A stretch of DNA of 64,000 nucleotides, from the NCBI RefSeq assembly GCF_039908645.1, contig NZ_CP150917.1:5157501-5221500 (forward strand). The letters run 5' to 3'. Positions 47,966 through 56,591 of this stretch are shown here, piece after piece; the stretch's first letter is position 1; each line of letters begins with the position of its first letter. Below the pieces are notes generated by a model. That model was given only the letters and a program-made list of their open reading frames with translations, searched no databases and was not told the DNA's origin. Source of the DNA: Pseudomonas helvetica (GTDB lineage Bacteria > Pseudomonadota > Gammaproteobacteria > Pseudomonadales > Pseudomonadaceae). A program made the translations under genes and the position numbers.

Positions 47966-49417
47966 ATGATTCCAGTGATCTTGTCAGGTGGTAGCGGCTC
48001 ACGTCTTTGGCCGCTTTCGCGCAAACAGTTCCCCAAGCAATTTCTCGCCCTGACCGGGGAACAAACGCTGTTCCAGCAAACCCTCGAACGCCTGGTGTTC
48101 GAAGGCATGGACAGCCCCATCGTGGTCTGCAACAAGGACCACCGCTTCATCGTCAACGAGCAGTTGAGCAACCGCAAACTGGAAGCCCAGCGCATCCTCA
48201 TGGAACCCTTCGGCCGTAACACCGCACCTGCGGTGGCCATGACCGCGATGATGCTGGTCAATGAAGGTCGTGACGAACTGATGCTGGTGTTGCCGGCCGA
48301 CCACGTACTGGAAGACCAGAAAGCCCTGCAACGCGCCCTGGCCCTGGCGACTGTAGCCGCCGAGCGCGGTGAAATGGTGCTGTTCGGCGTACCGGCAACC
48401 AAACCGGAAACCGGTTACGGCTATATCAAGTCCGCCAACGATGCGTTGCTGCCTGAAGGCGTCAGCCGGGTCTCGCACTTCGTCGAAAAACCCGACGTGA
48501 AACGCGCCACCGAGTTCGTCGAAGCCGGCGGTTATTTCTGGAACAGCGGCATGTTCCTGTTCCGCGCAAGCCGCTTCCTCGAAGAGCTGAAAAAACACGA
48601 CCCGGACATCTACGACACCTGCCTGCTGACCCTGGAACGTAGCGAACAGGACGCCGACACCATCACTTTCGACGAAGCCACCTTCGCCTGCTGCCCGGAC
48701 AACTCCATCGACTACGCGGTCATGGAAAAAACCCGACGCGCCTGTGTGGTGCCGTTGTCGGCTGGCTGGAGCGATGTCGGTTGCTGGTCGTCGCTGTGGG
48801 ACGTGCATGAAAAAGACGCCAACGGCAACGTCACTAAAGGCGACGTGGTGATCCAGGACAGCCGCAACTGCATGATCCACGGCAACGGCAAACTGGTGTC
48901 GGTGATTGGCCTTGAGAACATCGTGGTGGTCGAAACCAAAGACGCCATGATGATCGCCCACAAGGACAAGGTCCAAGGCGTCAAGCAGATGGTCAACACC
49001 CTCAACGAACAGGGTCGCAGCGAAACCCAGAACCACTGCGAGGTCTACCGTCCGTGGGGTTCCTACGATTCGGTGGACATGGGCGGGCGTTTCCAGGTCA
49101 AGCACATCTCGGTCAAGCCGGGCGCCTGCCTGTCATTGCAGATGCACCACCACCGCGCCGAACACTGGATCGTGGTCAGCGGCACCGCCGAAGTGACCTG
49201 CGACGAAAACGTGTTCCTGCTCTGTGAAAACCAGTCGACCTACATCCCGATCGCCTCGGTCCATCGCCTGCGCAACCCGGGCAAGATCCCGCTGGAAATC
49301 ATCGAAGTGCAATCGGGCAGCTATCTGGGCGAAGACGATATCGAGCGCTTTGAAGATATCTACGGTCGCTCTACCCCGATTGAAAGAGGAGTGTCGGTGA
49401 AAACCATCGCCCAGTGA
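47966..49417 (+). CDS. algA: Bifunctional phosphomannose isomerase / GDP-mannose pyrophosphorylase AlgA
   Basis: 483 residues, AAGGAG before the ATG. The N-terminal nucleotidyltransferase has the signature LSGGSGSRLWPLSRKQFPKQ and FVEKPDVKRA. The C-terminal type II PMI cupin has PWGSYDSVDMGGRFQVKHI and LQMHHHRAEHWIVVSG (metal-binding His residues). It makes mannose-6-phosphate and GDP-mannose, the precursor used by AlgD. Separated from algF by a REPIN, so it may have its own promoter as well as operon transcription. Confidence 0.97.
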   Translation: MIPVILSGGSGSRLWPLSRKQFPKQFLALTGEQTLFQQTLERLVFEGMDSPIVVCNKDHRFIVNEQLSNRKLEAQRILMEPFGRNTAPAVAMTAMMLVNEGRDELMLVLPADHVLEDQKALQRALALATVAAERGEMVLFGVPATKPETGYGYIKSANDALLPEGVSRVSHFVEKPDVKRATEFVEAGGYFWNSGMFLFRASRFLEELKKHDPDIYDTCLLTLERSEQDADTITFDEATFACCPDNSIDYAVMEKTRRACVVPLSAGWSDVGCWSSLWDVHEKDANGNVTKGDVVIQDSRNCMIHGNGKLVSVIGLENIVVVETKDAMMIAHKDKVQGVKQMVNTLNEQGRSETQNHCEVYRPWGSYDSVDMGGRFQVKHISVKPGACLSLQMHHHRAEHWIVVSGTAEVTCDENVFLLCENQSTYIPIASVHRLRNPGKIPLEIIEVQSGSYLGEDDIERFEDIYGRSTPIERGVSVKTIAQ

Positions 49418-49444
49418 TTGATCGGTAAAACAAGTAGCCTCCGT

Positions 49445-49493
49445 CCAGCCGACTGCGCGCCCTATCCGCAGTGGGTTGGGTGGGGGCTTTTTT
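49445..49493. terminator. Probable terminator between algA and the tccC-like gene
   Basis: CCAGCCGACTGCG pairs with CGCAGTGGGTTGG (one mismatch, one G-U) and is followed 8 nt later by TTTTTT. It overlaps the end of the convergent RHS gene by a base or two. Confidence 0.5.
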
Positions 49494-52230
49494 AGCTGGA
49501 TCTGCTTCGTCTGCGTATTGGCGCTTTAGGGGCATCGGCGGGAGCACTTGACTGTTCATTTGCAGGAAACCCAGTAGCCAGTAAACGCATCGCCAGAGAG
49601 CTCGGTGGGCGAGACGAGGACTCCGGAGTGTCAAACAACGACACTTGGGCAGGCACCAATCTATCAGCGATGGGGGCAGGCGGGCCTTCAATTACCGCAA
49701 CCCGAAGGTGGGTCAGTTGCCGGTACTGCATTTGCGTCTGAGCTTCCGAAACCCTCATCAGTTGCGCATAGGTCACTGCGACACTGCCCACTGCACTCAG
49801 GGCAGGGTTTCGAGAATATGAAGCCATTCTGCCGGCTATCTGTATAACGTTAGCCACGCCTTCGCGCCGATCAGCAAGCACTTGCGGCGATTCGACCGGA
49901 CTATTAAAGGCCACCGACATCGGCCCCATGATGCGACTTGTCATGTCCTCTCCCACTACATGGTTCAACACACCCGACATCACCTCACCCGAGTGATACA
50001 GCACAGCACCGGAAGGTGAAGCCGTCTGCGTTCGAGCCGCAGCAATCACGTGTGCCTGGTGGGTGTTGGTGAATACTTTGTTGCCTTCAGCACCCAACTC
50101 TTCAAGCGCTATCGGAATTTGACGCCGGTAAGCAAGCGTCGCTGGATCCTGGCTGCCGGCGAAATAATTACGGATCGGCTGCATCCCTGCTGCTTGAAGA
50201 GGGTGAACGACCCCCTCTCGAGAAAGGTCGTGATAAACCGCATCCACTGGTACTTGATTAGGCGTAGGTATCAGACCATCCGCATCACGATAAAACAGCG
50301 GATTGTTGCGCATGGCCCGGTATCGATTCGGGCCGTCGATGGCGCCCCCGGGGTCAGGGTTGATCCACCGTTGGAGACACGCGGCGTAATACCTTAATCC
50401 GTAATAGTGGAGTCCAGTCGCATCTCGCTCCTTGCCCGAATAGCGAAGGGTTTTATGACGGTCTGTGCCCTCGCTCCAGGCGGTCTCGCCATACGAATAA
50501 AAAACCTCCTGGCTGATCACGCTGCCGTCGCCAGCGAGCTCAATGGTGCACGAACCCTGATGGTCGGCAAGGCTGTAGCGGTATTGAACGTTGGCAATGC
50601 CTCGCGGCGCTGCTGACGGCCAATGCAATACCCGCACGCTAATGAGCCCGGCCTGGAGGGTAATCACATCCAGCACTTCTCCAGTGCCCGAGTCGATACG
50701 TAATTCCAGCCCCAATAGATAACGCACCTCGTAAACAACGGTGCGGGCATTGGTTTGCAGTGAGCGAACCTTGCGAACACGCTGCCTGTCTCCGTCGTAG
50801 CCATTGACCTCGTAATCGTTCTGTTCGACATCACGCTCCACGGGCGACACGGACAGCAACTGATTACGCCGATCCCACGTCATGACGCCAGCGGGACTCA
50901 ACTCCAGCAAGTTACCGTTGGCATCAAAAGCGGCTGCGATTTGTTCCTGCGTGGGTGGCTGACCGTCCGGGCGTAAAGGCAGGCAGCGGTTGCTGTACAG
51001 CGCGGCCGTCATTTCCAGCCCTAGGCTTCGAGCACCGACATGAGTGCGTTTGAGCAGGTTGCCGCCAGCGTCGTGTCTGTAACGCTGCTGGTAATTGCAT
51101 GTGGCTGCTGGATCGTTCAACGCCGGTACTTGTGGCCCTTTGTTAAGGGTATTCGCCTCCCAGCCGAATGCCTCAATCAATTGGTATAGGCTGTCATAGC
51201 GATACCTCCGGACGGGATCGATGCGCTGATTGGCAAAGTAACGTACGGGCATTGCCGCATCGGTAATGCTCAACACATTGCCCATTCGGTCATAGTCATG
51301 GATCAGCCATTGCAACACCTTGCCGTTGCGATCCTTGCGCTCCATCAGCCAACCGTCTTCGGGTCGGTACTTTTGGGTCGTTACCACGCCGTTACCGGCC
51401 ACCTGTCGCTCGATTTTGCCCTCGGCGGTGTACTCGATCGCGCTGACAACGGTGTGCCAATCGCTTTCACCGTTCAGTTTCCAACGGCTTTCGCGCACGC
51501 GGCCGTCAAGGGTGTAACGGTGCTGCTGACGATTACCTTTGGCATCGCGCTGCTCGTGTAAATCGTCAAGGGGGTTGAAACGCCGCAGGGTTTCATAGGA
51601 CTGCGACTCCAGCAGTGGCTCGCGGTCGTCGGGCAATAGCGGCCAGTCAGGTTGAACGGGATCAACGGTAAATCGTCGGGCCTGGCGGATGCAGTTGCCG
51701 CGAATGTCGAACTCAGTGGAGAGAAGCATTCCCGCCGGGTCGTCGTGACGAATCAGCTGACCGCACTGATTGCGTTCGCGACTGGCGTCATCCGGTCTAG
51801 CGTATTCGAAGCATTCCACGAAAAGGTCTTGTTCAAGCACAGCCAACGGTCGCAACAGGCGATCGTATCGAGTCTCCTGTCGAGTGCAGCGACTGTCCCA
51901 GCTTCGCAACAGCTCATCGGCAAGCCCCAACAACTGCACGCGCATCCCGGCGTCGACACTGAGGGTTTTCAAAGCCTTGGTAGAAAGTGAGTAAACCGTT
52001 GTCTGGTTGGCCGGAGTCTTGGGATCATCCTTTTGCAGGTCCCAGAGCCGCGGATCCCACTGTTCGATGGCACGTCCTGCCTTATCGAACACGCTACGAC
52101 TAATTCGGGCTTGCGCCGCTACGCTTTCTTCAGCGCGATAGTAATCCACCGTGCGCACAGACAAGCCCCGCGGATCACTGACCATGAGTCGGGGTGTCTT
52201 GAAATGCATGCCGCTGGTCCAAGCCTGCAC
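49492..52230 (-). CDS. TccC-type RHS repeat toxin
   Basis: 912 residues, GTG start at 52230 with AAGGAGG upstream. The N-terminus (FKTPRLMVSDPRGLSVRTVDYYRA) and overall length match the C subunit of insecticidal Tc complexes and their orphan relatives. YD repeats (LIHDYDRMGNVLSITD, FDANGNLLELSPAGVMTWDRRNQLLSV) form the shell. The core signature (SGKERDATGLHYYGLRYY ... WINPDPGGAIDGPNRYRAMRNNPL) ends in YRDADGL near residue 653, where TccC proteins cut themselves by an Asp protease. The variable C-terminal ~259 residues are unrecognised: mostly helical, with a His/Thr-rich NTHQAHVIAAARTQTAS segment and a basic tail PIRRRSRSS. No tcA or tcB gene and no obvious immunity gene adjoin it. Confidence 0.92.
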   Translation of the reverse strand: MQAWTSGMHFKTPRLMVSDPRGLSVRTVDYYRAEESVAAQARISRSVFDKAGRAIEQWDPRLWDLQKDDPKTPANQTTVYSLSTKALKTLSVDAGMRVQLLGLADELLRSWDSRCTRQETRYDRLLRPLAVLEQDLFVECFEYARPDDASRERNQCGQLIRHDDPAGMLLSTEFDIRGNCIRQARRFTVDPVQPDWPLLPDDREPLLESQSYETLRRFNPLDDLHEQRDAKGNRQQHRYTLDGRVRESRWKLNGESDWHTVVSAIEYTAEGKIERQVAGNGVVTTQKYRPEDGWLMERKDRNGKVLQWLIHDYDRMGNVLSITDAAMPVRYFANQRIDPVRRYRYDSLYQLIEAFGWEANTLNKGPQVPALNDPAATCNYQQRYRHDAGGNLLKRTHVGARSLGLEMTAALYSNRCLPLRPDGQPPTQEQIAAAFDANGNLLELSPAGVMTWDRRNQLLSVSPVERDVEQNDYEVNGYDGDRQRVRKVRSLQTNARTVVYEVRYLLGLELRIDSGTGEVLDVITLQAGLISVRVLHWPSAAPRGIANVQYRYSLADHQGSCTIELAGDGSVISQEVFYSYGETAWSEGTDRHKTLRYSGKERDATGLHYYGLRYYAACLQRWINPDPGGAIDGPNRYRAMRNNPLFYRDADGLIPTPNQVPVDAVYHDLSREGVVHPLQAAGMQPIRNYFAGSQDPATLAYRRQIPIALEELGAEGNKVFTNTHQAHVIAAARTQTASPSGAVLYHSGEVMSGVLNHVVGEDMTSRIMGPMSVAFNSPVESPQVLADRREGVANVIQIAGRMASYSRNPALSAVGSVAVTYAQLMRVSEAQTQMQYRQLTHLRVAVIEGPPAPIADRLVPAQVSLFDTPESSSRPPSSLAMRLLATGFPANEQSSAPADAPKAPIRRRSRSS

Positions 52231-52398
52231 AACGCAACCTCCTTCTTGTTTGTCTGCAAGATGTAGCTCACTCCAGACAACAACGGCTACTGTCAGAAAT
52301 TACAGTGCCGACCAACGGCATCCAATGCGTTGCGCCGATGTCCAGAAGTGCAGGCCTTCGGTAGGATGATAACCATGCACCCTGGGAGGGTTTGAAGC

Positions 52399-52863
52399 AT
52401 GTTCATCGGCGTCCTGCTGGTCATCACCTGGTTGATCCTGTTGCTACGCTACCCGGCCAAGGCCTTGCCGGTGTCTCTGGCGGCGGCCATCGGGCTGGGG
52501 TTGGTCGCAACCTGGGTCATGTGGCTGGACAACCGCGAGATCAAGCAACTGGCGCGGCTGGAGTTGCGCATCACCTACGCACCGGAACACTGCCCGGCGG
52601 ATCGTCCGCTGGAACTGAAGCTGAACAACGGCAACGACGTGCCGCTGACCGAGTTGCGCTGGCGGGTCGCCGCCTATGCGCCGGGCGATACGGTCAATCT
52701 GGCGGACAATCAATACGCCGCGCCGCGCTACCGTGGCCCCGGCGAATTGCAGGCCGGCGCCACGTGGGAAGACTGCTTGCCGATGCCGCCGCTGCGTCCG
52801 GGATATCGCCCACAAACCCTGGAGTTTCGCGCCGAGCATTTGCAAGGTAGTTTCTCTGACTGA
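52399..52863 (+). CDS. Small inner-membrane protein of unknown function
   Basis: 154 residues. Two N-terminal membrane segments (FIGVLLVITWLILLLRYP and PVSLAAAIGLGLVATWVMWL) are followed by a soluble beta-rich domain of ~100 residues (LELRITYAPEHCPADRPLELKLNNGNDVPLTELRWRVAAYAPG) with a small-domain, FixG-like strand pattern. It is common beside an SDR gene in Pseudomonas, but no function is known. The GGAGG-like ribosome site is at about 52385. The SDR gene follows after 39 bp, so an operon is likely. Confidence 0.8.
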   Translation: MFIGVLLVITWLILLLRYPAKALPVSLAAAIGLGLVATWVMWLDNREIKQLARLELRITYAPEHCPADRPLELKLNNGNDVPLTELRWRVAAYAPGDTVNLADNQYAAPRYRGPGELQAGATWEDCLPMPPLRPGYRPQTLEFRAEHLQGSFSD

Positions 52864-52902
52864 TCCTTCTCCCCCCTCTTCTCCTTGCACAAGGACCGCG
52901 CC

Positions 52903-53727
52903 ATGCCCGTCGCATTAATCACCGGTTGTTCCAGCGGCATTGGCCGCGCCCTGGCTGACGCCTTCAAAAACGCCGGGTTCGAGGTCTTGGCCACCGCGCG
53001 CAAGGCTGAAGATGTAGCGATACTCGCCGCAGCCGGGTTCACCGCCGTGCAACTGGACGTCAATGACGGGCCGGCACTCGAACAATTGAGTGAGCGGATC
53101 AACCAGCAACACGGCGGCCTTGACGTACTGATCAACAACGCCGGTTACGGCGCCATGGGGCCACTGCTCGACGGCGGTGTCGCGGCGATGCAACGGCAGT
53201 TCGAAACCAATGTGTTTGCCGTGGTCGGTGTCACCCGCGCGCTGTTTCCCGTGCTGCGTCGCGCCAAGGGATTAGTGGTGAATATCGGCAGCGTCTCCGG
53301 CGTTTTGGTCACACCATTCGCCGGTGCCTATTGCGCCTCGAAAGCCGCGGTGCATGCCTTGAGCGATGCGCTGCGCATGGAACTGGCGCCCTTCGGCATC
53401 CGGGTGATGGAAGTCCAGCCCGGCGCCATCGCCTCCAGTTTTGCCAGGAATGCAGGCGTTGAAGCCGAACAACTGATCAGCGAACAATCGCCCTGGTGGC
53501 CGCTGCGCGAGGGAATTCGCGCCCGGGCCAAGGCGTCTCAGAACAACCCGACCCCGGCGAGCACATTTGCCAACGATCTGCTCAAGGCTGTGCAGCATAG
53601 CAAACCGCCGCACTTGTTGCGTCTGGGTAATGGCAGTCGAGCGTTGCCGCTAATGGCCGCGTTACTGCCCAGAGGTCTGCTCGATATCATCCTGAAGAAG
53701 AAGTTTGCGCTCAATAACACGCTCTAA
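52903..53727 (+). CDS. Short-chain dehydrogenase/reductase
   Basis: 274 residues from ATG 52903 (MPVALITGCSSGIGRALADAF; AAGGA upstream). Classical SDR: cofactor loop TGCSSGIG, NNAG in LINNAGYGAMGPL, catalytic Ser in NIGSVSG and YxxxK in YCASKAAV. The pattern after beta-2 (TARKAED) suggests NADP. The C-terminal hydrophobic LMAALLPRGLLDIILKKKF fits the retinol/steroid-dehydrogenase-like branch that associates with membranes. Substrate unknown. Confidence 0.92.
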   Translation: MPVALITGCSSGIGRALADAFKNAGFEVLATARKAEDVAILAAAGFTAVQLDVNDGPALEQLSERINQQHGGLDVLINNAGYGAMGPLLDGGVAAMQRQFETNVFAVVGVTRALFPVLRRAKGLVVNIGSVSGVLVTPFAGAYCASKAAVHALSDALRMELAPFGIRVMEVQPGAIASSFARNAGVEAEQLISEQSPWWPLREGIRARAKASQNNPTPASTFANDLLKAVQHSKPPHLLRLGNGSRALPLMAALLPRGLLDIILKKKFALNNTL

Positions 53728-53740
53728 CATCCGCCCTCGC

Positions 53741-53762
53741 GCTGCGGACATCGCTCCGCAGC
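53741..53762 (+). terminator. Hairpin after the SDR gene
   Basis: GCTGCGGA / TCCGCAGC, 8-bp stem with a 6-nt loop, 13 nt after the stop and without a T run. The following ~200 bp are AT-rich and gene-free and precede the delta-60-repeat gene. Confidence 0.45.
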
Positions 53763-53968
53763 CAACCGCAATAAACCTCAACTAAGCAATCAAACAACAG
53801 ACATAAACAAACACATTAAACCAGCAACTAAATATAGCAATAGCATCTACCGATCTATAACTTGCTCACTCATGAGGCCTGCCTATCAGCCCCCATGAAA
53901 AACCACATCTAAAAAACAATTAATCCGTTCTTCATATCGGACACTGAAACTCATACAAGGTAAATACC

Positions 53969-55240
53969 ATGGACGCTATTACCCATAACCAGATTACTTT
54001 TTTCATCCCGGGAGACCGTGATCCGCATTTCGGTCTCGAAGGCGTTATCACTCTGTTTGAACTCAAGCACGCACTTGACACCGACCGGCATGTGAAAGGT
54101 TTCACTGTGTTGGCAGACGACAAGATTCTGGTGAGTGCATGGCTGGCCCGCGACCTGAAAGGGATCTATGGGCTGGCACGCTTCAATCCTGATGGCAGCG
54201 TCGACACCTCGTTTGCCGACATGGGCCTGGCGCAAGGCAACTTTGCCAATGGATACGACTCGACAGGCGGCCAGCTCGCCGTTCAGGACGACGGCCACAT
54301 CATCATGCTGGGCTGGTCCCGCGAAGTAGACGTTTACAGCCCGAAACGCCTGGTCATTGCTCGCTTCGATATCAATGGCCTGGTTGACCACAGCTTTGGT
54401 GAACAGGGCTGCGTGGTCATTGAAAACAGCGCCCTCGGGGAGTTGGTTGACGACTCCAGCACCCTGCAATTGCTGGCCGACGGAACAATCCTCGTCAGCG
54501 CAACCTACTTGAAAGGGGATACCTCTAGCGGTGTGGTATTGCGAGTCGACACTCGCGGCAATCTGGATAAAAGCTTCAATAAAACCGGACAACTCGAGAT
54601 CAATCATCAGGCGTTCACCCGTCTGTCAGTCACTGCCATCCGGGTGCAGGCCGATAACACTATTCTGGTCGCGGGTAGTGCTCAACGTTCACTGTCTGAA
54701 ACACAAGGCTATGTCGCTCGTTATTCTCACGCGGGTGAACTTGACACTCACTTTGGCGGCACTCAAACACCCGGTTTCTCCCTGGTGAACATTCCGAATG
54801 GTACGGTTATCTTTCACGAACTTATCGACACCGCCGCCGGTAACGTCGTGGGTATTGGCCAGGCAAGTTCCGGTCAAAGAAACTGGGGCCTGCTCGTGGG
54901 CTTCGACACGACCGGCAACCCATTCCCCGAGTTCAATCAGGGTCGCCCGGTATTGACTTCGTTCAATGCCGACCATGGGAACGAGTGGGTGTGTGCGACC
55001 CGGCAGGCGGATGGCAGCATCGTCACCGCTGGCGGCTCCAGTCGCCTGTATATCGCGCGCTATCTGGCCAACGGCTCCGTTGACCGAAGCTTCGGTCAAA
55101 ACGGTTGCATCCAGGAAGACACTCAACTGGTGACCACACCAGCGCTTCTACAAACACAAGCAACCGGCCGTATTCTGCTGGCGGGCAACACCCTGGGCTT
55201 AGGTGGCGCACTCGGCCATGTTTACGGCTATCAGGGCTGA
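53969..55240 (+). CDS. Delta-60 repeat beta-propeller protein
   Basis: 423 residues. At least five repeats of roughly 55-60 residues of the form LARFNPDGSVDTSFADMG, IARFDINGLVDHSFGEQGC, LRVDTRGNLDKSFNKTGQ, ARYSHAGELDTHFGG and IARYLANGSVDRSFGQNGC, each followed by a ...LADDKILVSA-type strand. This is the delta-60/DUF5122 repeat, which folds as a beta-propeller. No signal peptide or lipobox is visible, so the location is uncertain. AAGG precedes the ATG. The gene is less GC-rich than neighbours and stands alone between two hairpins, which suggests an accessory gene. Function unknown; homologues occur in pseudomonads as single-copy orphans. Confidence 0.85.
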   Translation: MDAITHNQITFFIPGDRDPHFGLEGVITLFELKHALDTDRHVKGFTVLADDKILVSAWLARDLKGIYGLARFNPDGSVDTSFADMGLAQGNFANGYDSTGGQLAVQDDGHIIMLGWSREVDVYSPKRLVIARFDINGLVDHSFGEQGCVVIENSALGELVDDSSTLQLLADGTILVSATYLKGDTSSGVVLRVDTRGNLDKSFNKTGQLEINHQAFTRLSVTAIRVQADNTILVAGSAQRSLSETQGYVARYSHAGELDTHFGGTQTPGFSLVNIPNGTVIFHELIDTAAGNVVGIGQASSGQRNWGLLVGFDTTGNPFPEFNQGRPVLTSFNADHGNEWVCATRQADGSIVTAGGSSRLYIARYLANGSVDRSFGQNGCIQEDTQLVTTPALLQTQATGRILLAGNTLGLGGALGHVYGYQG

Positions 55241-55264
55241 TTCTCCCTACCCTGGCAAGCGCCC

Positions 55265-55298
55265 CTGACCACACAGCTTGTTAGAGCTGTGTGGTCAG
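55265..55298 (+). terminator. Terminator of the delta-60-repeat gene
   Basis: Perfect 14-bp stem CTGACCACACAGCT / AGCTGTGTGGTCAG with a 6-nt loop, 24 nt after the stop; only a short T-rich tail. Confidence 0.7.
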
Positions 55299-55437
55299 CC
55301 TTTAACCTTCATGAAATCAATAAACGCCTGCACCTTCAGTGGCCCTTGCGCTATTCCCCTTGTCAGCCATCCTGCGTCTGGACACCACCAAGCTGCTGAC
55401 GCACATTACCCCTCACTCACCCAAGGAGAAAAACCGC

Positions 55438-55836
55438 ATGACGGACTATCGCGAATACTTCAACGAAGTGACCCAGACCCTTGCCGACATCGAGCAATGG
55501 TTTTCCGGCAGCGCCGACAAAGGCCTACTGACGCAGTTGCTGGCACGTTTCTCGCCGCAGTTTTCGATGATCGCGCCCGGCGGCAATGTGCTGGATTATC
55601 CGGGTTTGAGCGAGCTGTTCGATAAACTCGGCGGCGCTCGCCCGGGCTTGAAAATCAGCCTGAGCGAATGGAGCGGGATTGACCAACATGCAGGCGGCGC
55701 CACCGTCAGCTACCGCGAGGTGCAATCCGATGCGAGCGGCGTGCTGAATGATCGGCGTGCGACGGCGGTGATTGAAAAACTGCCGTCAGGTGCGTTGCTG
55801 TGGCGGCATTTGCATGAGACGTATTGTCAGGGCTGA
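55438..55836 (+). CDS. Small NTF2-like/DUF4440-type protein
   Basis: 132 residues from ATG 55438 (MTDYREYFNEVTQTLADIEQWF), with AAGGAG upstream; the longer ORF from 55339 has no ribosome site. The sequence has the helix-then-curved-sheet pattern of SnoaL-like proteins (LLARFSPQFSMIAPGGNVLDYPGLSELFDKLGG, ATVSYREVQSDASGVLNDRRATAVIEK, WRHLHETYC). No catalytic assignment is possible. Monocistronic; a 13-bp hairpin follows 4 nt after the stop. Confidence 0.82.
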   Translation: MTDYREYFNEVTQTLADIEQWFSGSADKGLLTQLLARFSPQFSMIAPGGNVLDYPGLSELFDKLGGARPGLKISLSEWSGIDQHAGGATVSYREVQSDASGVLNDRRATAVIEKLPSGALLWRHLHETYCQG

Positions 55837-55840
55837 ATGA

Positions 55841-55870
55841 GATCGCTCCCACTGAAGAGTGGGAGCGATC
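55841..55870 (+). terminator. Stem-loop after the DUF4440-type gene
   Basis: GATCGCTCCCACT, GAAG loop, AGTGGGAGCGATC, then AAAAGG. Strong stem without a T run; resembles a single REP-like hairpin. Confidence 0.6.
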
Positions 55871-56061
55871 AAAAGGACGTTTATCTCGCGTAGGTTTTTG
55901 AAGGACAATGGCCCGCGCGCCTGAGGACGGTTCCGACACGTTTTGACGGGTGCGTTGGGTGATGGAGGACGGATAACCTTTTCGGGTCGCTGCCCATTCA
56001 GCGATCGGGTGTGGTAGCCCGGATATCTCATAGGAGTGACTTAACCTATTGGAGCATCACC

Positions 56062-56436
56062 ATGTCTAAAGCTACCCCCAATCCCACTGAAACCGACAGC
56101 ACCTCCCCTTACGCCTCCCTCGATTCAAAAGAACTCCACGCCGCCGCGCACCGTGCGCTCGACCATTACCTGGTGCTACCCGAGACCAAGCAATTGTTGG
56201 CCGACCGACGTCCCGGCTGCATTTTCGTCATCGCCCCCGATGTCGACAGTGAAACCCTGCTGGCCCACGCCTGCGAGACGCTCGCGTCGGTGAACGTCAT
56301 GGCCAGCGATCTGGCGTTTGAGCTTGAAGGTCCCAAGCGCAATACCGCGCTGGCGATTCAGCAGATGATTTCACTGGCCGAGTTGGCGGTGAATCGCGCG
56401 CTGGATCACCTTGATCCACCGGACTCACCGCAGTAA
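56062..56436 (+). CDS. DUF6124-like small Pseudomonas protein
   Basis: 124 residues from ATG 56062 (MSKATPNPTETDSTSPYASLDSKEL), GGAG upstream. A disordered Thr/Pro-rich N-terminus precedes an all-helical domain: LHAAAHRALDHYL, then IFVIAPDVDSETLLAHACETLASVNVMASDLAFELEGPKRNTALAIQQMISLAELAVNRALD. This is the pattern of a family restricted to pseudomonads and usually annotated DUF6124 or DUF3077-like; the function is unknown. Confidence 0.82.
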   Translation: MSKATPNPTETDSTSPYASLDSKELHAAAHRALDHYLVLPETKQLLADRRPGCIFVIAPDVDSETLLAHACETLASVNVMASDLAFELEGPKRNTALAIQQMISLAELAVNRALDHLDPPDSPQ

Positions 56437-56455
56437 CCAATCCGGCGTCAGTCAT

Positions 56456-56588
56456 TGTGGCGAGGGGGCTTGCCCCCGTTGGGTCGCGAAGCGGCCCTAA
56501 AATCGATGATCGTATTGCGTCAGAGAGAACGCATCTGTCGGTTTTACGACTGCTTCGCAGCCGAACGGGGGCAAGCCCCCTCGCCACA
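56456..56588. repeat. REPIN (GAGGGGGCTTGCCCCC variant)
   Basis: TGTGGCGAGGGGGCTTGCCC ... GGGCAAGCCCCCTCGCCACA; lies between the convergent DUF6124-like and adaptor genes. Confidence 0.9.
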
Positions 56589-56591
56589 GGG

